This document shows positions 53,692-62,451 of a stretch of DNA of 64,000 bases, one piece after another. The stretch is from Rossellomorea marisflavi. GTDB lineage: Bacteria; Bacillota; Bacilli; Bacillales; Bacillaceae_B. How positions within the stretch are numbered: position 1 is the first letter of the stretch; each line of letters starts with the position of its first letter. Position numbers and translations under genes: made by a program. The stretch is from the NCBI RefSeq assembly GCF_009806575.1, contig NZ_CP047095.1, positions 3,166,001 to 3,230,000 on the forward strand. Direction: 5' to 3'. The notes below the pieces were generated by a model. It was not told where the DNA came from, searched no databases, and worked only from the letters and a program-made list of their open reading frames with translations.

Positions 53692-54259
53692 GAGGTTCTC
53701 CTCTTTCTCCCGGTGTCAGCCCTTTCAATGGGAACGTCGCCACCGGCTCGTATTTTGGGATATGTTCCAGTCGTGTCCGGTACAGGACAACTTGTTCTAC
53801 GGGAAATTCGGTATGAAGTGGTTCGATTTCTGGAGAACGCTCATCGAATGCATACTCTCCCCCCCATTTACGCGCCACGGTGATGTGGGGAGCAAACGGT
53901 CGGGGATCCAACTCGTATCCCGCCTCCAGGCATGCCCCATAAACGGCCGCCCTCAGACGGGTGAGCTCATCGGAAGGGGCCACCCCCATCCAGAAGATGC
54001 GCGGTGCTTCCCTGCGCCCGAAAACGTCAAAGTCACTGAAGGTCAATGTGAAAGGTTCATGCAACCTTGCCACTTGCCTCACCTTGGACTTCACCAGGTC
54101 CAGGGCATCCTCCCCGGAACCCCCAAGGAATGCCAGTGTTAAATGGAAGTCCTGATGATGGACCGGCTTTTTGAATGGAAATGCTTCTGCCTGATCCGCC
54201 AAACGGAGCTTTTCTTCTTCCGGAAGGGGGAGGGCAAAGAAATAATGAGGCTGTCGCAT
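53675..54259 (-). CDS. thpR: RNA 2',3'-cyclic phosphodiesterase (ThpR, YtlP)
   Basis: This two-histidine (2H) phosphoesterase is of the LigT/ThpR family, which opens 2',3'-cyclic phosphates in RNA. Both HxT motifs are visible: HLTLAFLG (about residues 42-49) and HITVARKWGG. The ATG at 54259 has GAAAGGA upstream and matches the family start MRQPHYFFALPLP; an upstream start at 54325 is not supported. First gene of the ytlP-ytlQ-ytlR-amyX operon. Confidence 0.92.
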   Translation of the reverse strand: MRQPHYFFALPLPEEEKLRLADQAEAFPFKKPVHHQDFHLTLAFLGGSGEDALDLVKSKVRQVARLHEPFTLTFSDFDVFGRREAPRIFWMGVAPSDELTRLRAAVYGACLEAGYELDPRPFAPHITVARKWGGEYAFDERSPEIEPLHTEFPVEQVVLYRTRLEHIPKYEPVATFPLKGLTPGERGEPHGTAH

Positions 54260-54432
54260 ATCATCCGTCCTTTCTTGATGTATATCCATCATAGCAAAAT
54301 GTGAGAACCTAGAGAACCAGTGCATGGGGAAATACTCGGGAAATGACCCGCAAAGCTGATTTATTTGATAGAATTTATAGGATTTAGTAGGATAGAAAGT
54401 AACGATAAGACCAGATGGAAAGGATGTTCATC

Positions 54433-55362
54433 ATGAAAGTTGTGCAAAACATCGCTGATTTAATCGGGGACACCCCCCTTGTGAAATTGAATCGATTGGC
54501 TCCTGCAGAAGGGGCGGATGTATACGTCAAGCTGGAATTCTATAATCCGAGCAAGAGTGTGAAGGACCGGGCCGCCTACCATATGATCATAGAAGCGGAA
54601 AAAGCCGGATTATTGAAGGAAGGGGCCACCATCATCGAACCGACGAGCGGCAACACCGGCATCGGCCTCGCCATGAACGCAGCCGCAAGAGGGTACAGGG
54701 CGATCCTCGTGATGCCCGATACGATGACGCAGGAACGGATCAATCTTCTCAAGGCGTACGGAGCCGAAGTGGTTCTCACCCCGGGTGATGAGAAGATGCC
54801 TGGCGCAATCGCCAAAGCCAAGGAACTGACGGAAGCCATCGAGAACAGCTTCATGCCCATGCAGTTCGAGAATCACGCCAATCCCGACGCCCACAGGCAA
54901 TCGACCGCCATCGAAATCGCAGAAGCCATGAAACAAATCGGCAAGCCCCTTGCTGCATTTGTAGCAACTGCCGGTACGGGCGGTACGATCACCGGAACAG
55001 GGGAAGGCTTGAGGACGTACTACCCCGACCTCGACATCCACGTCGTGGAACCGGCAGGATCACCCGTCCTCTCAGGAGGGAAACCGGGCAAGCATAAACT
55101 CGTTGGTACAAGCCCGGGCTTTGTACCCGAAATCCTGAATACGGATATCTACAATGAAATCCACAGAATCGAAGATGAACAAGCCTATGATATTGCCAGG
55201 AGGATGGCAAGCGAAGAAGGGATCCTTGTCGGTCCATCTTCAGGCGCGGCCTGCTATGCTGCCATCGAAGTGGCGAAGAAGCTTTCTCCTGATCAGGTCG
55301 TCGTTTGCATCGCATGCGATACGGGAGAACGTTACCTTTCCAGCGATTTGTTCCGTTTTTGA
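54433..55362 (+). CDS. ytkP: Cysteine synthase (O-acetylserine sulfhydrylase), YtkP type
   Basis: The 309-residue PLP enzyme makes cysteine from O-acetylserine and sulfide. The PLP lysine lies in KSVKDRAAYHM (about residue 41), with the substrate loop PTSGNTGIGLAMNAA and the phosphate loop TAGTGGTITG. The ATG at 54433 follows AAAGGATG; the longer form at 54415 lacks a site. It is likely a CysK paralog, since B. subtilis has cysK elsewhere. Followed by a perfect terminator. Confidence 0.93.
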   Translation: MKVVQNIADLIGDTPLVKLNRLAPAEGADVYVKLEFYNPSKSVKDRAAYHMIIEAEKAGLLKEGATIIEPTSGNTGIGLAMNAAARGYRAILVMPDTMTQERINLLKAYGAEVVLTPGDEKMPGAIAKAKELTEAIENSFMPMQFENHANPDAHRQSTAIEIAEAMKQIGKPLAAFVATAGTGGTITGTGEGLRTYYPDLDIHVVEPAGSPVLSGGKPGKHKLVGTSPGFVPEILNTDIYNEIHRIEDEQAYDIARRMASEEGILVGPSSGAACYAAIEVAKKLSPDQVVVCIACDTGERYLSSDLFRF

Positions 55363-55440
55363 TTTAAGGAGACCATCAAAGGGATCATCGGCTGATCGGT
55401 GCCTGATATATAGACCCCACCTCAAACTTGCCAATAAGAA

Positions 55441-55470
55441 AGGACCCTCCGTCTGCAGACGGAGGGTCCT
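55441..55470. terminator. Terminator after ytkP
   Basis: AGGACCCTCCGTCTG continues into its exact complement, giving a 30-base perfect palindrome followed by a T-run. Confidence 0.9.
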
Positions 55471-55481
55471 TTTTCGTGCAC

Positions 55482-55760
55482 TCATTTCAATGAACGGTAG
55501 TGAAGGATGAAGCGCTCGGGTGAAGATTTGATGATGAACGTCCGCACACCGATGATGGTGTGGAGATACAAGAAACAGTATCCTGCCGATAGCGACCTGC
55601 TGGTCACATCGAACACATCGCCTATGACGAATACATTCGAAGGGGTCTCGATTCGGTCCTTGTATAAATGGATGTATCCGACCGTCTCGATCGTTTTCTG
55701 CGTCTCTTCCTCAATGCGGCGTTCTGTCTGCATGAAAGGCTGCGAAAAAATGGCTTTCAT
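55482..55760 (-). CDS. Uncharacterised 92-residue beta-rich protein downstream of dat
   Basis: I do not recognise the family. The product is probably all-beta with amphipathic strands (GYIHLYKDRIETPSNVFVIG, YCFLYLHTIIGVRTFII) and could have a PH-like fold. GGGAG precedes the ATG at 55760. It lies 13 bases after the dat stop, so it is cotranscribed with dat. It ends close to the convergent ytkP terminator. Confidence 0.75.
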   Translation of the reverse strand: MKAIFSQPFMQTERRIEEETQKTIETVGYIHLYKDRIETPSNVFVIGDVFDVTSRSLSAGYCFLYLHTIIGVRTFIIKSSPERFILHYRSLK

Positions 55761-55773
55761 CGGATTCTCCCGA

Positions 55774-56631
55774 TCAATGGACCACAGGAGCCTCTTGCCC
55801 GATCCGCTTTTTGAAAGCCTCCTGGAGCTTTCTCGTGACGGCCCCCGGACGCCCCTCCCCTACAAGGCAATCACCGATCTTCACGACAGGCATCACCTCG
55901 GACGTGGTGCTTGCGATGAAGACTTCATCTGCAGACGACAGCTCGTCGAGGGTGAAGGCGTCTTCCTGGAATGGAATTCCTTCTTTGCCGGCAAGGTCCC
56001 GGATCACCCTTCTTGTTATACCGTTCAAAATCAGGTTTGTGGCAGGATGGGTCCTCACTACTCCGTCTTTCACGATGAAGGCATTGGAAGAAGAGCCTTC
56101 TGTCACAAGATCGCCCCTGTGCAGGATCGCCTCGAAATGACCTTCAGAAGCAGCTTCTTCCTTGGCCAGAAGGTTGCCGAGAAGATTCAGGCTCTTGATG
56201 TCACACCGCAACCAGCGAATATCTTCTACGAGCTTCACCGTAACTCCCTGATCCATCTGAGATTGTGGTACGGGCACTTCCTTCGTATAGGCGACCACAC
56301 TGCCTTTGACGTCAGATGCCGGGAAGTGATGCTGACGGGAAGCGACCCCGCGTGTGGCCTGTAGGTACACAATCCCGTCATGGATCGAATTGGCTTCGAT
56401 CAAACGGTGGATTAATCCGGTAAGCTCATCCATCTCATGGGGGATATGGAGCTTGATCTTCTCTGCGCTCTGATAGAACCGTTCCATATGCTCTTTCATG
56501 GTGAACGTCTTCCCACCATAGACCCTGACAACTTCATAGATTCCATCGCCAAACTGGTATCCGCGGTCTTCGATATCGACTTTCGCTTCTTTCCGATCCA
56601 TCAATACACCATTCACAAATACTGTTTCCAT
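55774..56631 (-). CDS. dat: D-amino acid aminotransferase
   Basis: This class IV PLP aminotransferase makes D-glutamate and D-alanine for peptidoglycan. The 285-residue product starts METVFVNG and shows EDRGYQFGDGIYEVVR. The catalytic lysine lies in CDIKSLNLLGNLLAK, and TEGSSSNAFIV is the cofactor loop. GGGGAG precedes the ATG. First in a pair with the 92-residue gene and upstream of nothing else on this strand until pepV. Confidence 0.95.
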   Translation of the reverse strand: METVFVNGVLMDRKEAKVDIEDRGYQFGDGIYEVVRVYGGKTFTMKEHMERFYQSAEKIKLHIPHEMDELTGLIHRLIEANSIHDGIVYLQATRGVASRQHHFPASDVKGSVVAYTKEVPVPQSQMDQGVTVKLVEDIRWLRCDIKSLNLLGNLLAKEEAASEGHFEAILHRGDLVTEGSSSNAFIVKDGVVRTHPATNLILNGITRRVIRDLAGKEGIPFQEDAFTLDELSSADEVFIASTTSEVMPVVKIGDCLVGEGRPGAVTRKLQEAFKKRIGQEAPVVH

Positions 56632-56673
56632 CCTGCACTCCCCTTTTTATAGTCTGTCGTTAGATTGCGCTCC

Positions 56674-58089
56674 TCATCGGGAGGATTGTTCACATGTCAA
56701 TTCGTAGATGGCCTGGGCATAGATCGCCGTCGCTTTCAGCAAATCTTCAATATACATATATTCATCTTTTTGGTGAGCGATGTCTTCGCGTCCCGGGAAC
56801 AAGGCACCGAAGGCCACGCCGGTTTCCAGGCTCCTTGCGTAGGTGCCTCCGCCGATGCTGAGGAGCTCCGCTTTCTCACCCGTTTGATCTTCATAGACCT
56901 TTTGCAGGGTCCGGACGAAGTCATCGTCTGCCGAAACATGATGAGGTTCACTGTCATCAAAGTTTTCAATGCTGTACCCTTCGACTGAATCAAGGATCTT
57001 TCGGCCTTTATCCATATCGAATGTGACAGGATAGCGCATATTGAGCCCGGTGCGGCCTCCATCTTCTTCAGAGAAGCGGAGTTTGCCGACATTGATGGTC
57101 AAATCGCCGGTGATATCATCCGTGAAGCTCACCCCAAGCTGGACACCACGTGAATCCTTAAAGAAATGCTTGGACGTGAATCCAAAGAAATCAGCCTCAT
57201 AAGGAGCGAGGGGCAGCTTGCTGAGGAACGCCGCCAGATAAAGGCCCGCGTTCTTGCCATTATCAGGCTCCATCCCGTGGGACGATACTCCTTCCATCGT
57301 GATGACAAGCTCCCCGTTTTCCATGAAGCAGTCACCCTTGATGCCTTCATCCTTCGTGAAGGTATCAAAGTATTGGACCCATTTCGTATGATCTTCATCC
57401 ATGCGAAGTACAGCTTTTGCATGATCCGGCACCATATTGTAGCGTCGGCCGGATTCGAAGTGCTTCACGCGGATTCCTTCGGCTTCTGCATCCCGTGTTT
57501 TCTCCTGAACGAGATCATAATCTGCAATCCCTTTTTCAGCATAGATGATCGGGAAGTCGGCATCAGGCGCAAAGCCCATCGTCGGCATTTCTTCATTCTC
57601 GAAGTAGTGATCGACACATCTCCAATCGCTTTCTTCATCCGTGCCGATGATCATGCGGATCCTCTTATTGAACGGGACGCCGAGTTCCTTCACGATCTTC
57701 ATGGCATAATACGCCGCCATGGTCGGTCCCTTGTCATCGATGGCCCCACGTGCAAAGATTTTCCCGTCTTTTATTTCGCCGCCGAACGGATCGACACTCC
57801 AGCCATCCCCTTCAGGAACCACATCGACGTGGCAGAGGATCCCGAGAAGGTCCTCCCCTTCCCCGAACTCAAGATGCCCGGCAAGATTGCCGACATTCTT
57901 CGGTGTAAACCCATCCTTTTCCCCAAGTGAAAGCATATAGTCCAATGCTTCCTTCACTCCTTTACCAAGGGGAGCTTCTTCCGTAGCATCTTCTTCATCC
58001 ATGACGCTTTTAATTTGCAAGAATTTCTGGAGATCCTTCAGTAAATCTTCCTTCCGGTTTTCCACTTCATTCATCCAGTTAATTGTCAT
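56674..58089 (-). CDS. pepV: M20-family dipeptidase PepV (YtjP)
   Basis: PepV cleaves dipeptides with a two-metal centre. The metal motifs are visible: CHVDVVPEGDGW, GAIDDKGPTMAAYYA, GTDEESDWRC and the later APDADFPIIYAEKG, with GGGTYAR near the end. The ATG at 58089 has an AGGTG-type site upstream and gives MTINWMNEVENRKEDLL; a longer form starting at 58158 lacks a site. Length is 471 residues. Cytoplasmic. Lies upstream of dat on the same strand but separated by 42 bases. Confidence 0.95.
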   Translation of the reverse strand: MTINWMNEVENRKEDLLKDLQKFLQIKSVMDEEDATEEAPLGKGVKEALDYMLSLGEKDGFTPKNVGNLAGHLEFGEGEDLLGILCHVDVVPEGDGWSVDPFGGEIKDGKIFARGAIDDKGPTMAAYYAMKIVKELGVPFNKRIRMIIGTDEESDWRCVDHYFENEEMPTMGFAPDADFPIIYAEKGIADYDLVQEKTRDAEAEGIRVKHFESGRRYNMVPDHAKAVLRMDEDHTKWVQYFDTFTKDEGIKGDCFMENGELVITMEGVSSHGMEPDNGKNAGLYLAAFLSKLPLAPYEADFFGFTSKHFFKDSRGVQLGVSFTDDITGDLTINVGKLRFSEEDGGRTGLNMRYPVTFDMDKGRKILDSVEGYSIENFDDSEPHHVSADDDFVRTLQKVYEDQTGEKAELLSIGGGTYARSLETGVAFGALFPGREDIAHQKDEYMYIEDLLKATAIYAQAIYELTCEQSSR

Positions 58090-58444
58090 CCTAACACCTG
58101 CTCTATATGTAATAGTTTCGTTCCCTCCCATTTTATACTGTTTGCCTTCTAAAACCAAACAGGAACAACAAGAAAATCCTCAGCAATATACATGTTTTTT
58201 CATACACAAACATATTCTAGAACCAATCCCATCCATTTAAATGGATGGAATCGAACAATTCCCTAGATATTTTTCTGGAATAGCGTTACAATATAGTTGT
58301 CTGACATTTCAAATTTAAAAATGACCCGGAACGGCGGTCAACACAAAAGGGGTTGTCTAAAGCGCTTAGTACATAGGTAGCACGTGTGGTGCACAGTTGA
58401 CACTGTAGTCTTTGCCTTTGGAATAATGATGAGGGAGTGGTTTT
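58090..58444. other. Intergenic region between pepV and ytzE, with a 20-bp palindrome
   Basis: No gene is seen. A perfect 20-bp palindrome, CCATCCATTTAAATGGATGG, lies at 58229-58248. A TTGACA lies near 58402 with a poorly spaced -10, and AGCGCTT occurs near 58362. The promoter for ytzE should be here. No other feature is clear. Confidence 0.5.
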
Positions 58445-58666
58445 TTGAAACCTTCAACCAATCGTATGCTAACTAGAATCAAGGCTGTATACATGTACAT
58501 CAATAAGAAAGGTACAGTAACAACTCAAGATCTTGTAGACGAATTTGGCATTACTCCACGCACCATACAAAGAGATCTCAACGTATTGGCCTACAACGAC
58601 CTGGTCGAAAGCCCAAGCCGGGGGCACTGGACCACAACCACCAAAAAAGTAAAAATGACAAGTTGA
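58445..58666 (+). CDS. ytzE: YtzE, short DeoR-type helix-turn-helix protein
   Basis: The 73-residue product is a lone DeoR-like winged helix (MKPSTNRMLTRIKAVYMYI, then TTQDLVDEFGITPRTIQRDL) without an effector domain. The sequence is close to B. subtilis YtzE. A TTG start at 58445 follows GAGGGAG. The DNA target and function are unknown. Its stop is 5 bases before the structured repeat array B, so the array would form its 3' untranslated region. Confidence 0.92.
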   Translation: MKPSTNRMLTRIKAVYMYINKKGTVTTQDLVDEFGITPRTIQRDLNVLAYNDLVESPSRGHWTTTTKKVKMTS

Positions 58667-58671
58667 TTATA

Positions 58672-59263
58672 GAAAAGCGGAGGCGGGTCGATCTGACCCG
58701 ACAAGCATAAGACGAAACCCCCGGAAAGGCGTTCCTTGCCTTTTCGGGGGTTTTGGCTTATGACCTCGAGGGGCAACCCGCCGGAGCTGGACACATAGAA
58801 AAGCGGAGGGGCTTGGCCCTGAGGTGACAAGCATAAGACAGAAATCCCGGGAAGGCGCCCTTTGCCTTTTCGGGATTTTTGGCTTATGACCTCGAGCCTC
58901 AAAGCCCCGGAGCTGGACATATAGAAAAGCGGAGGCGGGTCGATCTGACCCGACAAGCATAAGACGAAACCCCCGGAAAGGCGTTCCTTGCCTTTTCGGG
59001 GGTTTTGGCTTATGACCTCGAAGGGCAACCCGCCGGAGCTGGACACATAGAAAAGCGGAGGCGGGTCGATCTGACCCGACAAGCATAAGACGAAACCCCC
59101 GGAAAGGCGTTCCTTGCCTTTTCGGGGGTTTTGGCTTATGACCTCGAGGGGCAACCCGCCGGAGCTGGACACATAGAAAAGCGGAGGGGCTTCGCCCTGA
59201 GGCGACAAGCATAAGACAGAAATCCCGGGAAGGCGCCCTTTGCCTTGTCGGATTTCTGGCTTA
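58672..59263 (+). repeat. Array B: four full and one truncated 126-bp structured repeat units
   Basis: Units start at 58672, 58798, 58924, 59050 and 59176; the first four are exactly 126 bp and the last stops at about 59263. They are the same family as array A. Units 1, 3 and 4 are nearly identical (one base differs in unit 3). Units 2 and 5 are a second variant. The outer arms swap together: GGCGGGT/ACCCGCC against GGGGCTT/AAGCCCC. The inner arms swap too: AAACCCCCG/CGGGGGTTT against AAATCCCG/CGGGATTT. The array is in the same orientation as ytzE. Confidence 0.9.
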
Positions 59264-59798
59264 TATCGAGAAGTACAATCCGATCCTTTATTTGCGACTT
59301 TTTGTTGTTACAGGCGATCGTAGTGGATTGTTTGTAAACCTCCCCATTATTAAAGCAATATGAAAGGCCGAATGGTGTCAAATTCCCCAATCGACATAAA
59401 ACGACTTTCTTCGCACTCACTTTTTGAGGATTTTCTCTTCCTTCCCACCAAACTCAGAGCCTGAGAACAACCTTACTTGCGAATTCAAAAGATTTATTTT
59501 CGACTTTTCTGAATTTATTTGTGGCATTTTAAATTTTATTTGCGAATGACTTTTGCCGGGCCCTTTCTATTTGCGATTAACCGCCCTTACGTACGAAACC
59601 GTTCTTTAATCTACCATTCACCTGCACGAACGTACGATACTCCCGACTCCCCTGTCCTCTCCACGCTTCGTGTTCGTGCACGACCAACACACACATTCCT
59701 TCGCCACTAATTTGCCGGGCATACTTGTTTCTCACTTCACGTTTATCAACTCCTGCGTTCTACATGTATACCAGCCATGCATCCACTCCCTCACGAAA
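59264..59798. other. Intergenic stretch downstream of array B
   Basis: I see no gene in this 530-base stretch. ATTTGCGA occurs at 59290, 59538 and 59569, with CTTGCGA at 59476; CGTACGA occurs twice near 59590 and 59632. The base composition changes between AT-rich and balanced parts. Purpose unknown. Confidence 0.5.
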
Positions 59799-59827
59799 AA
59801 AAAAAGCGACCCCATCAGGAGCCGCCT
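59799..59827 (-). terminator. Terminator after ytzG
   Basis: GCGGCTCC and GGGGTCGC pair (two wobbles) around TGAT, followed by ten T on the minus strand. Confidence 0.75.
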
Positions 59828-59831
59828 TCAT

Positions 59832-60548
59832 TCATTCCGGTTTATATTCTTTCAGCATCGTCACTTCTTCTTCCGTCAGTTCCCGGTACTCCCCGAGCTC
59901 GAGGTCCCCGAGTCCAAGCGGTCCCATGGAGATGCGCTTCAAGTAGGTCACTTTCTTCCCAACAGCTTCGAACATCCTTTTCACCTGATGGAATTTGCCT
60001 TCGGTGATCACGAGTTCGATTTCCGATTGAGGAGCGGATTCAAGGATCGTCAGTTTACCGGGCTTGGTTTCATACCCATCATCGAGGGTCACGCCGGCGG
60101 CGAAGGCCTTCACGTCGGATTCCGTCACCTCGCCCTCGATGCGGGCATAGTAGGTTTTCGGTACGTGCCGCTTCGGTGAAAGAAGCTGGTGGGACAGCTG
60201 TCCATCGTTTGTAAGAAGGAGCAGCCCCTCCGTGTCCTTATCAAGCCTGCCGACTGGAAATGGTTCAAAGATCTGGTCTTCCATCTGAAGGAGATCGATG
60301 ACCGTTTCGTCGTTCTGATCCTCCGTTGCGGAAATGACGCCTGGCGGCTTGTGCATGAGGAGGTAGATGAACTCCCTATACTGCACTTCTTCTCCGTACA
60401 GGACGACGGTGTCGGTTTCGGGATTCACATGGTTCTTCCCGTCCTTGACGACTTCTCCGTTTACTTGAAGTCCGCCTTCCTTCAGCAGCTTCTTGACTTC
60501 TTTCCTGCTTCCGTAGCCCATATTGGCCAGCATTTTATCTATACGCAT
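59832..60548 (-). CDS. ytzG: RsuA-family 16S rRNA pseudouridine synthase (YtzG)
   Basis: The 238-residue product has an N-terminal S4 domain (MRIDKMLANMGYGSRKEVKKLL) and a catalytic domain with the motif GRLDKDTEGLLLLTNDG, whose Asp is catalytic. RsuA/RluE/RluF enzymes make pseudouridine in rRNA; the site is inferred to be 16S. AAGGAG precedes the ATG. It follows ytgP by 56 bases that contain a hairpin. Confidence 0.93.
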   Translation of the reverse strand: MRIDKMLANMGYGSRKEVKKLLKEGGLQVNGEVVKDGKNHVNPETDTVVLYGEEVQYREFIYLLMHKPPGVISATEDQNDETVIDLLQMEDQIFEPFPVGRLDKDTEGLLLLTNDGQLSHQLLSPKRHVPKTYYARIEGEVTESDVKAFAAGVTLDDGYETKPGKLTILESAPQSEIELVITEGKFHQVKRMFEAVGKKVTYLKRISMGPLGLGDLELGEYRELTEEEVTMLKEYKPE

Positions 60549-60573
60549 GATGCGTCACTCTCCTTCTAATTGA

Positions 60574-60599
60574 AAAGGGGATGAGTGATCATCCCCTTT
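60574..60599 (-). terminator. Stem-loop between ytgP and ytzG (terminator or attenuator)
   Basis: AAAGGGGATGA and TCATCCCCTTT form a perfect 11-bp stem with a 4-base loop, followed by TTCAATT on the minus strand. Confidence 0.7.
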
Positions 60600-60604
60600 G
60601 TGGT

Positions 60605-62224
60605 TTATCCGATTCGTAATTTGCTTCGCAAGCGGGTAATGCGCTCTCCGAATAGCTTATCCGCGAGCCTGCTCCTCATGCTGATGTAGAAGTACACGAG
60701 TCCGCCGACACCGCCGCAGATGGCGACGATGAAGATCGACTGGAATCCGGAAGCCGGGTTCAGGAATTTCACAAGCAGCCAGTAGATGGCCAGTACGACG
60801 ATTGCCATGACGATATTGATCGCGGCGATGAAAGCCGTCCTCCTGATGATGAGCCTGAACTGATACCGAGCGTATTTCTTGATCACGTAGAGATTGATCA
60901 GGATCGCCACGGCATAGCCGATGGAGGTGGCGAGGACCGCCCCTTCCGTTTCAAACAGTTTGATGAGGGGGATGTTGAGGCTGAGCTTCAATAATAACCC
61001 CACAAGCAAGCTGAAAATCGTGAATTTCTGCTCATCGATCCCCTGCAGGATCGCCGCCGTGACGGCAAACAGAGAGAATAGGATGGCGACCGGTGCATAC
61101 GCCCGGAGTACGGATGTACCAAGGGCATCGCTGTGATAGAACATCGTATACGTCGGTTCGGCAAGGAGCGCAATGCCAAGTGCTGCCGGCACGGTCAGGA
61201 ACAAGAGGATCTGGAATGTCTGATCGATATTCCGTCTCATCGTCTTCCGGTCACCGCTCGTATAAGATGAGGTGATCAATGGGATCAGCGTCATGGAAAA
61301 GGCCGTCGCGAGCGACACCGGTATGATGACCAATTTATGCGTGTAGAAATTCAAGACGGCGAATGCGTGGTCTGAAACCCTGGCATTTCCGATATCCGCC
61401 ATGGCGGTATTGAACGTGATCTGATCCACGAGCTGGAAGAGCGGGTTCGCCAGTCCGACGAAGATGAACGGGACGGAGTACGCGATGATCTCTTTGTACA
61501 TGGAGCGCAGGGAAACCTGCACCTGCCCTTTGTCTTCGAGCATGAGCTCGTCCAGCTGCGGCTTCCGTTTGAACCAGTACCAGATGAGGACGACCAGGCT
61601 TGCGATCCCTCCGATGAAGGCGGCGAATGTGGCGACGCTGATCGCCGTCGTCACGGTGCCGTTCATGATATTCAAGACGACATAGATCCCTCCGAGGAGG
61701 AAGATGATCCGGACGATCTGTTCAACGACCTGGGAGAGCGCCGTCGGTCCCATGGATTGATACCCCTGGAAGAACCCCCGGATCAGACTCATGAACGGGA
61801 TGATGATCAGGGCGAAGCTCACGGCCCTGATGACCGTTGTCACCTGAGCGACCGTGATGACCTGGTCATCGCTCTTGATGGTCATCTCGGCGAAGATCGG
61901 TGCGAAGGCATACATGATGAGGAAGGAGACGATCCCCGTGATAGTCATGAGGAAAAGGCCCGACTTGAACAGCCGCCTTCCTACCGCATACTCCTCTATG
62001 GCATTATATTTTGATACGAACTTTGACACAGCAAGCGGCACTCCGGCCGTCGCCACCGTCAAAAATATAGTGTAAGGAACATAGCCGTACTGATAAAGGG
62101 AGGCCCCTTCTTCATGTCCCCTCAATAAACGATCGAACGGTATAACATAAAAAAGACCCAAAAACTTGGAAATAAAGGTCCCGAGCGTCAAAATAAACGT
62201 TCCGCGAATTAGTTTTGATGACAT
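60605..62224 (-). CDS. murJ: Lipid II flippase YtgP (MurJ-type, MOP superfamily)
   Basis: The 539-residue polytopic protein has about 14 membrane segments, starting FILTLGTFISKFLGLFYVIP. In B. subtilis YtgP is the MurJ-type lipid II flippase, partly redundant with Amj; it moves peptidoglycan precursors across the membrane. The family match (SpoVB/MOP group) is clear from the N-terminal LRGHEEGASLYQYGYVPYT. GAGAGGG precedes the ATG. It is upstream of ytzG, divergent from ytfP. Confidence 0.9.
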   Translation of the reverse strand: MSSKLIRGTFILTLGTFISKFLGLFYVIPFDRLLRGHEEGASLYQYGYVPYTIFLTVATAGVPLAVSKFVSKYNAIEEYAVGRRLFKSGLFLMTITGIVSFLIMYAFAPIFAEMTIKSDDQVITVAQVTTVIRAVSFALIIIPFMSLIRGFFQGYQSMGPTALSQVVEQIVRIIFLLGGIYVVLNIMNGTVTTAISVATFAAFIGGIASLVVLIWYWFKRKPQLDELMLEDKGQVQVSLRSMYKEIIAYSVPFIFVGLANPLFQLVDQITFNTAMADIGNARVSDHAFAVLNFYTHKLVIIPVSLATAFSMTLIPLITSSYTSGDRKTMRRNIDQTFQILLFLTVPAALGIALLAEPTYTMFYHSDALGTSVLRAYAPVAILFSLFAVTAAILQGIDEQKFTIFSLLVGLLLKLSLNIPLIKLFETEGAVLATSIGYAVAILINLYVIKKYARYQFRLIIRRTAFIAAINIVMAIVVLAIYWLLVKFLNPASGFQSIFIVAICGGVGGLVYFYISMRSRLADKLFGERITRLRSKLRIG

Positions 62225-62451
62225 AGTATCCCTCTCAATTTACCTTGTTGCACTTATTCTCAAAAAAGAGACTTGGAATAAACACTCTAAAATTTACACA
62301 CTATGAGTAGTTTACTACTGTATGAAACGAATGACAATTTTTTTCGGATGGTTGTTTTTCAAAACAAGCCCATTTAAAATAAAGAGAACCTTAATGGGTC
62401 TTTTTCCATTCAAACAAACAATCTTAATCAGAATAGAAGTTGGTGTAATCA

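Noticed and set aside
58591-59212. Open frames of 180-205 codons on the minus strand over array B
   Set aside because: Same cause as in array A: exact 126-bp periodicity keeps frames open. The proteins would be repeats of each other with no start signal.
37599-59263. CRISPR array as explanation for the tandem repeats
   Set aside because: Units are 126 bp and directly adjacent, without unique spacers, and no cas genes are present.
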